Assembly: GCF_905220995.1 (NCBI RefSeq)
Contig: NZ_CAJNBJ010000001.1
Span: 682,001-746,000, forward strand
Direction: 5' to 3'
DNA: 64,000 nt
Source: Nitrospira defluvii
Lineage (GTDB): Bacteria > Nitrospirota > Nitrospiria > Nitrospirales > Nitrospiraceae
The notes beneath the pieces are model-generated. The model saw only the letters and a program-made list of their open reading frames with translations. It was not told the origin of the DNA and made no database searches. A program made the translations under genes and the position numbers. The stretch's first letter is position 1. Every line of letters starts with the position of its first letter. This document shows, in pieces, positions 9,601 to 16,764 of the stretch.

Positions 9601-10608
9601 CAACAGGTGTTGCGCCCTGCGCTTCAACGGAGTGAACAGGAGTTCTCGCGCCTCTGTCATGCGTTGCGCTCCCACTGGATGACCACCCCGCCTGGCATGC
9701 AGGAGTCCTTCCTCGGCGAAACGGATGACCTCAAGGACCTCGAACGACTCTTGCGGGACGACCCGGAGTTGCTGCGCTACGATCTGGAGATCTATCCGGA
9801 GCTCTGTTCCGTATTCGGGATGGACCAGGGGAGCCTCGCGCCGAACCCGCGTGCGGCGTTACATACCTGCAACCTGCAAATCCAGCTGATGGAACAGGTC
9901 TATCTCGCGGTGAAGCTGGAGGAGTTTCACGGGCATGCGCTCAACCGCGGCTGGATGAACCTGTTCCGGCGCTGGACCGCCTCGGCCACCTTCCGCCTGT
10001 TCTGGCCCACCCTGTGCGGCATGTACAGTCAGCAATTCGTACGGTTCGCGGAGCAGCACCTCAATCTCTCGATCGATCAGGTCACGCTCCTGGAACCGCT
10101 GGGCACGACCAGTGACCTGTCGTCACTGTTCCGGGATCTTTCCATCGAATGGGCCTCCGTCCCGGACTATGCGCAGACGTTCGTGCATGTCCTGGAACGC
10201 CCCCTTCCCCTTGAGGACGTGACGGACAGGCCGCCGCGACTCGCCGTTTGGCAAATGCGTCTGCCTGGCCTCGACTCGCAGGCCGGCCCGGTCGGACCCG
10301 GTGAAATTCTGGCGATTGTAACGGCGACCCGTCTATCCGTCACAGGACACCGACTCGGCCTCTACGGATGGGTTCGCCCGGCCTATCGTGGACTGGGGCT
10401 CGGGCACCGCCTGTTCGGGAGAGCCATCGCCGAACTGACTGCGGCCTACCAGGGCCACAACCTGAGTGTCGATCTGGGCCCGGACAATCCAGCATGGGCC
10501 GGCACGTCGATTCGCAATGTCGGATGGCTCCGGTTCTACGAGCAACTGGGGTTTACGCGGGATCGTTCCGATCCGACCCGGTTCCAGATGACCCGTATCT
10601 TGAGGTAG
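6613..10608 (+). CDS. Patatin-like phospholipase, multi-TM, fused to GNAT domain
   Basis: A 1331-residue protein. The start at 6613 has GGAG upstream and precedes the first conserved sequence. The N-terminal patatin half has the oxyanion motif GGGIRS (73-78) and the nucleophile S105 in TVSGGG. The partner Asp is far away in SDGG (D855). Between them lie about ten hydrophobic segments (roughly 165-560), so the lipase is split around a membrane domain. The C-terminus (about 1215-1331) looks like a GNAT N-acyltransferase: the acetyl-CoA motif RGLGLG starts at R1259 and the last strand region reads GWLRFYEQLGF. Patatins hydrolyse acyl esters of lipids; a linked acyltransferase could reuse the acyl group or modify a lipid or protein, which is inference. 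The gene stands alone and ends at a convergent hairpin. Confidence 0.82.
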   Translation: MSTPHPSHDCPLSLAKILLEETELLDGPFPDDHPVKVLAVKNSDGTLDKELIEELRRYIHGRHPKQAGLCLSGGGIRSATFGLGILQSLAKLQILDKFDYLSTVSGGGYIGSWLTAWIHRHPRGLDGVVDDLSKAPNTGAADASPPVRWLRNYSNYLSPRLGFFSADSWTLLGIYLRNLGLNWMVLLPLLAIPLLGPRWIIALTQLHTAKSPLPDWATPALLIVGLGLAVMALIYLHLCRPTLSEYRRDRWWHRLETQAWFLRACLAPLILSLGCLTTAWAWFRNGGGTLDQITVHQAVIGGALLHTGSWLFSAVALKRFKAMTRWLLSETFAVAATGALGGLFLRGALAKLPDGVVVARFAEWFACFAVPGVLALFLLTATIFIGLASRFTEEQDREWWGRTGSWMLIAMIMWIGLCGIVVFGPGLIHWMTPQVAASVGGLSGLLTLLLGFSSRTTAQQQEERSTTTALTDLAVRAAAPLFMIGVLIALALGTSWQLDLLAHQYDRRVNDLAAPLQTGLGIRADPWGHDQVLHQTPVWLLFRFTVTVLLLGLLMSSFININRFSLHAMYRNRLIRAYLGASRVQAERDLTFNPFTGFDNLDNPAMSDMRFDEVRVARWFHTQERRQPTIPALVDYLHLSNPTPDQQDHLRAQLPQDLRLAPVRTRLSEAARQLRLGPAGLARLTALQLPGTAAGRAATTWFADLFIHQRHTQRPRPLHLVNIALNLVKGDNLAWQQRKAQSFTISPLHSGSWNLGYRRSDEYGANRYIGQPLSLGTALAISGAAASPNMGYHSSSAVTFLLALFNIRLGWWLGNPGPAGADTYRQASPTLSIRPLLAEAFGLTDSCHPYVYLSDGGHFENLGLYEMVRRRCHCILVVDAGCDPSLAFEDFGNAIRKIRIDLGIDIEINLDQIKRSPDAGTSARHHAIGTIRYDKVDDNATAGTLVYLKPSLTGSEPTDVQDYAARHPAFPHESTSDQFFDEAQFESYRRLGEHVAQQVLRPALQRSEQEFSRLCHALRSHWMTTPPGMQESFLGETDDLKDLERLLRDDPELLRYDLEIYPELCSVFGMDQGSLAPNPRAALHTCNLQIQLMEQVYLAVKLEEFHGHALNRGWMNLFRRWTASATFRLFWPTLCGMYSQQFVRFAEQHLNLSIDQVTLLEPLGTTSDLSSLFRDLSIEWASVPDYAQTFVHVLERPLPLEDVTDRPPRLAVWQMRLPGLDSQAGPVGPGEILAIVTATRLSVTGHRLGLYGWVRPAYRGLGLGHRLFGRAIAELTAAYQGHNLSVDLGPDNPAWAGTSIRNVGWLRFYEQLGFTRDRSDPTRFQMTRILR

Positions 10609-10635
10609 GGTAGGAATGCCCAACAGGCTGAGGAG

Positions 10636-10673
10636 CCACGACGTCATCCTCGCGTTCATCGACGTCGTGGTTT
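10636..10673. terminator. Hairpin between convergent genes
   Basis: A perfect 10-bp stem, CCACGACGTC at 10636-10645 and GACGTCGTGG at 10661-10670, with a 15-nt loop and TTT directly after it. It lies between the ends of the patatin gene (plus) and the receiver gene (minus), and could end transcription from either side, better on the plus strand. Confidence 0.6.
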
Positions 10674-10711
10674 GATCGGCCTGTCAGGGATGTGGGGGAT
10701 GGCGGAAGACG

Positions 10712-11095
10712 TTACGCCACGTGAGGGTGCACCGGCCCGATGAGCGCTTGAACCCCGAGCAGCAATCGATCCACACTGAAAGGTTGCTCCAGCGTGCCAT
10801 GGGCGCCGAAGATTGCGGCAATTTTGCGAATATCGTAGTCCCGCACCGCCTGGCCGGAGACGGCCAAGACTTTGACCGGCACCTGCTGGCTCTGTAGTCT
10901 CAGAATCGTCTGCACCCCGTCGTGAACCGGCAGATGGATATCGAGCATCACGAGATCGGGAGCCCCAGGCTGAATGGTCCGCATGGCCTGCCGCCCATCC
11001 GCCGCCTCGACAACCCGATACCCCTCCATTTCGAGCACCGTCCGCAGCCAGCGACAGACCTTCGCATCATCGTCTGCAACCAAAATCAGCGCCAC
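10712..11095 (-). CDS. Single-domain response regulator (receiver only)
   Basis: A 127-residue protein that is just one receiver domain. Acidic residues are present in ILVADDD (8-10), the acceptor is D52 (MLDIHLP) and the switch Ser is S80 (AVSG). The conserved Lys before Pro in the last loop is replaced: the sequence reads LEQPF with Q104 at the Lys position. Such stand-alone receivers act in phosphorelays or by protein contact. It is the last gene of a minus-strand signalling cluster, 18 bp after a LuxR-type regulator, downstream of a large NarL-type kinase that may phosphorylate it. Confidence 0.88.
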   Translation of the reverse strand: MALILVADDDAKVCRWLRTVLEMEGYRVVEAADGRQAMRTIQPGAPDLVMLDIHLPVHDGVQTILRLQSQQVPVKVLAVSGQAVRDYDIRKIAAIFGAHGTLEQPFSVDRLLLGVQALIGPVHPHVA

Positions 11096-11113
11096 CGGGA
11101 CCTCGCTTCGGCG

Positions 11114-11794
11114 TCAGGCACAATCCTCGGCAGAAAATCCCCCGCTCGGCAAGGTCCTGGCATAGAGGGTCGCCACCTGCGAACGACGCGTAATCCCCAA
11201 CTTGGAGTACATGTTGGAGATATAGTTCTTCACCGTTTTCTCCGAGAGCGACAAGGCCACGGCGATCTCCTTATTCGTCCTGCCCTCCGCCACCAGGGGT
11301 AAGAGGCGCCGCTCCTGCGGAGACAGGTCAGCCAGGCAGGCCGTGGACAGCCCATTGGCCATCTCCCGGACTTCCATCAGGACCTGGCCGATCAACTGTG
11401 GCCCCAGGACGGCACCGCCAGCGGCCACCCTCCGCATCGCATTCCGCCACATAGCCACCGGCGTGTCCTTCAGCATGTACCCCTGAGCGCCGGCAGCGAT
11501 CGCCTCGCGAATCACGGCAGGGTCGTCGTACACGCTGAGAATGAGCACCCGCATATCCGGCCTGCCCGCCACCAGCCGGCGGCATGCTTGCACACCAGAG
11601 CCGTCCGGCAAACTAATGTCCAACAGCACGAGGTCGGGCGTCAGTCTCCCGACCAGTTCAAGCCCCTCCACCATTGATGTCGCCTCGCCGACAATGCGGA
11701 ACTCCGCCGTCCGATTCAGCTGTTCCCGCAACCCAAGGCGTGCCATCCGACTGTCGTCAATCAAAACAATACGATACACGTGCTGCGCGTCCAT
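11114..11794 (-). CDS. NarL/LuxR-type response regulator
   Basis: A 226-residue regulator: receiver about 7-125 (IVLIDDS acidic pair, acceptor Asp in VLLDISLPDG, Lys in MLKDT) and a LuxR helix-turn-helix at about 160-220 (LSPQERRLLPLVAEGRTNKE, then SEKTVKNYI). I took the ATG at 11794 because GGGGAGGG lies just upstream and the receiver begins there; the frame is open further upstream to 11908. It presumably binds DNA when phosphorylated. It lies 155 bp downstream of the other LuxR-type regulator and probably shares the kinase encoded at 12581-16609. Confidence 0.93.
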   Translation of the reverse strand: MDAQHVYRIVLIDDSRMARLGLREQLNRTAEFRIVGEATSMVEGLELVGRLTPDLVLLDISLPDGSGVQACRRLVAGRPDMRVLILSVYDDPAVIREAIAAGAQGYMLKDTPVAMWRNAMRRVAAGGAVLGPQLIGQVLMEVREMANGLSTACLADLSPQERRLLPLVAEGRTNKEIAVALSLSEKTVKNYISNMYSKLGITRRSQVATLYARTLPSGGFSAEDCA

Positions 11795-11949
11795 TGCCCT
11801 CCCCTGGTCGCCAATCACGAGTCGACTGACGGCCATGTAGTGTCGGCGTAGGAGGCATGTAGGAATATCGGCAGAAGGTGGATTTACCTGTCGGCATTCG
11901 ACTGACAAGCAGGAGACAGGTCGCGTACTCAGCTGGGGAAGGCGTGAGG

Positions 11950-12588
11950 TCAGTCGATGAGGCGCGCTTCAATGGCGTAGCGGATGAGCTCACCGGTGCT
12001 CTCACAGGACAGCTTTTCCAGAATCCTGGCCCGGTACGTACTGATGGTTTTCACGCTGAGGCGAAGTTCCTCGGCGATCATGGATACCGATTTGCCCTGT
12101 CCCAGCAATCGAAGCACTTGCAGTTCACGATCCGACAGTCTGGCATGCAAGGAGTCGGCGGCGCCGGTTTCGAGCGCACTCGCCATCTGTTCGGCCAACA
12201 CCGCCGTGATGTACCGCCCCCCCTGCAAGACCCGCATGACCGCCGCCAGCAACTCGGAGGGTGCGCTTTGTTTGGTCAAATACCCCGACGCGCCCGCTTT
12301 AATCGCTCGCATCGCAAACTCTTTTTCCGGATAGAGACTCAACATGAGCACCGGGAGCCGCGGCTGCAGGAGTTTGGTTTCCTTCAGAACCTCCAACCCA
12401 TGCTTATCGGGAAGGGCAATGTCCAAAATCATCACGTCCCAGGCCTGACGCCGCACGGCCTCCAATGCCTCCTCACCGGTGCGGACTTCGCAGATCTCGG
12501 AGGAGAGTTGTTCCTCCTCCAACAGTTCACGTACGCCCCTCCGTACGATCGGATGATCATCTGCGATCAAACAGCGACACTTATTCAT
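11950..12588 (-). CDS. NarL/LuxR-type response regulator, cognate of adjacent kinase
   Basis: A 212-residue regulator with receiver (CLIADDH, acceptor Asp in MILDIALPDKHG, YLTKQ with the conserved Lys) and LuxR helix-turn-helix (LSDRELQVLRLLGQGKSVSM, then SVKTISTYR). The start at 12588 is supported by GGAGG 11 bp upstream and by family length; the longer open frame runs into the kinase gene. Its first 8 bases overlap the end of that kinase gene, so the two are translationally coupled and very likely a cognate pair. The DNA targets are unknown. Confidence 0.94.
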   Translation of the reverse strand: MNKCRCLIADDHPIVRRGVRELLEEEQLSSEICEVRTGEEALEAVRRQAWDVMILDIALPDKHGLEVLKETKLLQPRLPVLMLSLYPEKEFAMRAIKAGASGYLTKQSAPSELLAAVMRVLQGGRYITAVLAEQMASALETGAADSLHARLSDRELQVLRLLGQGKSVSMIAEELRLSVKTISTYRARILEKLSCESTGELIRYAIEARLID

Positions 12589-15500
12589 GAACCGGTTTCC
12601 TCCGTCGTGATGCCGAGGCTGATGACACACTTGCTCCAGCAGCCCCGTCGGGCGTGGAACCGACCGGAATACGCACCTGAACCGTCGTGCCAACGTCGGC
12701 CCGGGAGCTGATCTCCACATGTCCGGCGAGGATCTCCACCCGTTCCCGTATTCCCCGCAATCCGAAGCCACCCACAGGGGAGAGACCCGCGACATCGAAT
12801 CCGACGCCATCGTCTGTGACCGTCAATCGCCATTCCCGCCGACTCTGTTGAACCAGAATGGACACAGTCGTGGCGTGCGCATGGCGGATCACATTTGTCA
12901 GCAGTTCCTGGACAATCCGATAGAACGCCGTCTCCAACGTGGGCAGACGCGCCCCACGGCGTGGTGGCTCCTCGAACACCAGTGCGCAGCGCAAGCGGGT
13001 CCGGACCTGCACGTCTGCGATCAGCGCCTCCAGGCCGGCCTTTAATCCCAGTTCTTCCAAGACCGGAGGACGGAGGGCCCGAACGATCTGACGCAGACGC
13101 GTAAACAACTGATCGGTCGTGTCCAGCGCACGAGCCAGACGTTCCTGCCCGCGGCCTCCCGCACCGGTGGATCGTGCCGCGACGCTTCGCTTCACCGACG
13201 TGAGATCGAACTTGAGCGACGTCAGCAATTGACCAACTTCATCGTGTAATTCTCGGGACAGCCGGCGACGTTCGTTGGACTCCACCATATGCAGTTCCTG
13301 CGACATGGCCTGAAACCGTCGATAGGCCTCTTCCAGAGACGCATAGGCCCGCCGAGGGCCCGTCACGTCGATCATCGCCCCGATCATTCGTATGGCCACC
13401 CCAGCCTCGTTCCGTACGATATGGGCTCGGTCGAGAAAGTATCCATACGTGCCGTCGGCCAGTTGAAAACGGTATTCGGCAGAGAGGGTGCTGATCTCCG
13501 TTTGAATGGCCTGGCTGACCATGTCGAGCACGCGCCCCCTGTCCTCAGGGTGCAAGCGGCCGCTCCATGCATCGATGCTTGGTTCCCTTTGCGGATCGTA
13601 CCCGAACTTTTCGCAGGCGTTGGGACTCCACCAATGATCGCCCGTCAACAGATCCCAATCCCACAAGATGTCATTGGTGGCCTGCGCCACGAGACGGAAC
13701 CGCTCTTCACTGGACCGGAGCAAGGCTTCTGTCTCCTTTCGTTCGGTGATATCGCGGCCCACCCCGGTAATCCCGATGACCCGACCCTGCAAATCCGCGA
13801 AGGGCGCTCCATTCCAATGGTAGAGCAGGGCACGTCCGTCCTTTGTCAGGAGGTGGCCTTCCAACTCCGCATATCCGGCCTCAAAAGCCCGCTGGATAGC
13901 CGCGCTGGTCTGTTCAGCCTCTGCGGAGGGCACCATCTCGAGGGCCGGCTTTCCCAACAACTCGTCACGCGTGTACCCGGTGACCGTTTCCAATCGAAGA
14001 TTCCATTTGCTGAGACGCCCATCCAAATCCAACACGAAGATCACATCGGGGACCGTTTCCATGATGGTCTGCAGATTCCCCAGCGCCTCCGCCCGCTCTC
14101 GCTCCACCCGCTTGCGCTCAGTGATGTCGGTGATGGTTCCGACCATGCGCAACGGGTGTCCCTGCTCATCCCTGGCCACGACCTTGCCGCGATCAAGATA
14201 CCATCGGTATTCGCCGGACTTGTGGTGTAGCCGCACTTCGAGTTCCTTCAGGGGTGTGCGGCCGTCCAGATGCGCCTGCAAGACCTCCCTTATGCGCGGG
14301 AGATCATCCGGGTGTAGAATCGAATAGAAGAACGCTGCCGATCCGGTGACTTCCTCCGGCACATAACCCAGAAGCCTGATCCACTGCGGACTGAAATAGA
14401 CGACATCCGTCAGCATGTTCCAGTCCCACATCCCTTCGTTGATCGCTTCGATGGTGATGTGAAACCGTTCCTCACTCGCCCGCAAGGCCGTCTCGGCCAG
14501 CTTGCGTTCGGTGAGATCAGTATGCGACCCGAGGAGCCGGACCCTCCTCCCGTCTGGTTCCTCGACAAACGAGGCCCGTGCGGAGATCCAACAGTAGGAA
14601 CCGTCCTTCCGGCGCATGCGAAACTCTTGCTCATAGGGGCCGATTGGATTGTTGCGGTAGGTCTGCACATAGGCCAGAGCCCGGTCGTGGTCGTCAGGGT
14701 GCAGCCGCGACTCCCATTCCTCGAAACGACCGGCGATTTCCTGGCTTGTATAGCCGAGCTGCTGCGCCCATTCGTCCGAAAAAAACACTTCATTGGTTTC
14801 CGTATTCCAATCCCAGAGTCCCGTGCCGGACGCCCGAAGCGCCTGCCGGAGTTTCTCCTGGGTATGCGCCAGGGCCTGCTCCGCCTGTTTCCGCTCGGTG
14901 ATATCCCGCACAAATACGCAATGACATTCCACCTGGTTGTACTGAATGAGCATCACGCTCACTTCGATCGGAATGAGCCGGCCGTCCTTGGCCCGGTGCA
15001 AACTCTCGAAAGAGTCTCTGCCCCGTCGCCGCATGTCCGTCCAAAAGGACGACCATCGGTCGGCCTGAAATTCCGGATTGATGTCGTGGACCGTCATCCG
15101 GCGAAACTCGTCTTTCGTATAGCCCAGCATGTCGCAGGCGGCGTCGTTCACGTCCAGCAGCTCCGCACCGGCCCCCACCCAGTAAATCGCCTCTGTGGCA
15201 TGATCGATCGTGTACTTGGCGAGGTACAACGCCTCTTTGGTCCGTTTGCGTTCGGTGATGTCTTGCACCATCGCCAGCGTATGCCGCACGCGACCTGCGG
15301 CATCCCGAATGACCGAGAGCCCCACTTGCGCCCAGACGATCTCTCCATCCTTTCTGATGTATCGCTTCTCAAAGACATCGCCCTCGGCGGTCCCTTCCAC
15401 CAGGTTCTTGATTCGTTCAAGATTCTGCCCCAGGTCATCGGGATGCGTGAGCGATTGAAACGTGCGGCTCAACAGCTCCTCTTCCGAATAGCCCAGGATC

Positions 15501-16609
15501 GTACAGAGCCGCTGATTGACTTCCTCAATACGGCCACTCAGATCGGCGATCGACATCCCGACCGTCGCGTTCCGATACGCGGCACGGAACCGCTCTTCGC
15601 TCTTCCTGAGCTGCCGCTCGGCGAGATGCCGCCCCAACTCACTGCCGGCGCGACCGGCAGCCATACGCAGCAGCGACTCTGCCCTCCTCGGATCCATCAA
15701 CGGCGTCCTGGCAAGCATGGCAATCCAGCCGATGGGCTCACCGGTCGGCGAAGGAAGCGTCAGGGCCATGTATGACTCGATGGAGAGCTGTCGAAGCAGG
15801 TCATCCTGCGGAAACGAAGCTTGTACGGCGCCCGGATAGTGGCAGAAGCCCTCTCTCAGTACATGCTCGCAGGGGGTCCCGGCGAGATTATATTCCAAGG
15901 TTTCCAGCGGCCCATCCGGCCCGTAGCCGGCGACGGTTTTGGCGCGCCGTCCCGGAAGGGGACGAATACAGAAGGCGTATGCCGCGCCGATCGAGTGCGC
16001 CAGCGTTTTGACGAGCTCCTGGAGAAAGTCCAGCCCGGTAGACCGGCTACTCCCTACCATGAGGTGAAACATCTCCTCGTCTTGTACAGGCTTCTCACCG
16101 AAGGTCGGGTGCTCACCCCGCAGCATCCGGAGTTCCAACAGCGCCGCAGCCTGCCGGGCCAATCGTTGCAGGGCCAGACACTCCGTCTCCTTTCGTGCTC
16201 GCGGCACACGATCCATCACGGCGATCGTCCCGACCGCATACCCATCCGTCGTGACGACCGGGACCCCGCAATAGAATCTGACCTGCGGATCAGCGGCGAC
16301 CAATGTGTGAGACGAGAAACGCGGATCGCCCTGTGCATCCTCCACGACACACGGCTCTCCGCTTTCGATGGTATGGGAACAGAGCCCGGACGAGCGGGAG
16401 GTCTGGGTGACCTCCAACCCAACCCTCGCCTTGAACCACTGGCGGTCCCGATCAACAAAGGCGATGACGGCCAGCGGAGCGTCGCAGAGTGACGCGGCCA
16501 GTTGCGCAAGATCGTCGAAGGCTGTCTCAGGTGGAGAATCGAGAATACGCGCGCGCATCAATGCGCGTATTCGAGCGGTTTCATGGGAAGGCAGGGCGTG
16601 CGTCCGCAT
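12581..16609 (-). CDS. NarL-type sensor kinase with two GAF and six PAS domains
   Basis: A 1342-residue cytoplasmic sensor kinase. Order: GAF about 10-170, second GAF-like region about 180-330, six PAS/PAC units about 340-1085 (most ending in the PAC motif DITERK), then HisKA_3 with H1122 in RELHDEVGQLL and a HATPase with N box (ELLTNVIRHAHA), DDGVGFD and GFGLRGIRER. This core is that of the NarX/DegS group, which fits the adjacent LuxR-type regulators. Several PAS units (WDWN or WDWD followed by W-SP) are of the PAS_3 type seen in redox and small-molecule sensors. No membrane segment is visible. The second ATG (codon 18) is an alternative start. The stop overlaps the regulator start by 8 bp. 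Confidence 0.92.
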   Translation of the reverse strand: MRTHALPSHETARIRALMRARILDSPPETAFDDLAQLAASLCDAPLAVIAFVDRDRQWFKARVGLEVTQTSRSSGLCSHTIESGEPCVVEDAQGDPRFSSHTLVAADPQVRFYCGVPVVTTDGYAVGTIAVMDRVPRARKETECLALQRLARQAAALLELRMLRGEHPTFGEKPVQDEEMFHLMVGSSRSTGLDFLQELVKTLAHSIGAAYAFCIRPLPGRRAKTVAGYGPDGPLETLEYNLAGTPCEHVLREGFCHYPGAVQASFPQDDLLRQLSIESYMALTLPSPTGEPIGWIAMLARTPLMDPRRAESLLRMAAGRAGSELGRHLAERQLRKSEERFRAAYRNATVGMSIADLSGRIEEVNQRLCTILGYSEEELLSRTFQSLTHPDDLGQNLERIKNLVEGTAEGDVFEKRYIRKDGEIVWAQVGLSVIRDAAGRVRHTLAMVQDITERKRTKEALYLAKYTIDHATEAIYWVGAGAELLDVNDAACDMLGYTKDEFRRMTVHDINPEFQADRWSSFWTDMRRRGRDSFESLHRAKDGRLIPIEVSVMLIQYNQVECHCVFVRDITERKQAEQALAHTQEKLRQALRASGTGLWDWNTETNEVFFSDEWAQQLGYTSQEIAGRFEEWESRLHPDDHDRALAYVQTYRNNPIGPYEQEFRMRRKDGSYCWISARASFVEEPDGRRVRLLGSHTDLTERKLAETALRASEERFHITIEAINEGMWDWNMLTDVVYFSPQWIRLLGYVPEEVTGSAAFFYSILHPDDLPRIREVLQAHLDGRTPLKELEVRLHHKSGEYRWYLDRGKVVARDEQGHPLRMVGTITDITERKRVERERAEALGNLQTIMETVPDVIFVLDLDGRLSKWNLRLETVTGYTRDELLGKPALEMVPSAEAEQTSAAIQRAFEAGYAELEGHLLTKDGRALLYHWNGAPFADLQGRVIGITGVGRDITERKETEALLRSSEERFRLVAQATNDILWDWDLLTGDHWWSPNACEKFGYDPQREPSIDAWSGRLHPEDRGRVLDMVSQAIQTEISTLSAEYRFQLADGTYGYFLDRAHIVRNEAGVAIRMIGAMIDVTGPRRAYASLEEAYRRFQAMSQELHMVESNERRRLSRELHDEVGQLLTSLKFDLTSVKRSVAARSTGAGGRGQERLARALDTTDQLFTRLRQIVRALRPPVLEELGLKAGLEALIADVQVRTRLRCALVFEEPPRRGARLPTLETAFYRIVQELLTNVIRHAHATTVSILVQQSRREWRLTVTDDGVGFDVAGLSPVGGFGLRGIRERVEILAGHVEISSRADVGTTVQVRIPVGSTPDGAAGASVSSASASRRRKPVHE

Positions 16610-16764
16610 ACATGCGCTTCCATGCGCGGGGAAATCACAGGATCACACTGACCAAATCGGCTCTGAGTCATACCATAGAATACCCGGCATGGAGTAGGGC
16701 CATATGGGACTGAATCGACGCGGTCCGGCCCTCGTCACAGGCCTGCAGCGAAGGCGTGAAGACA

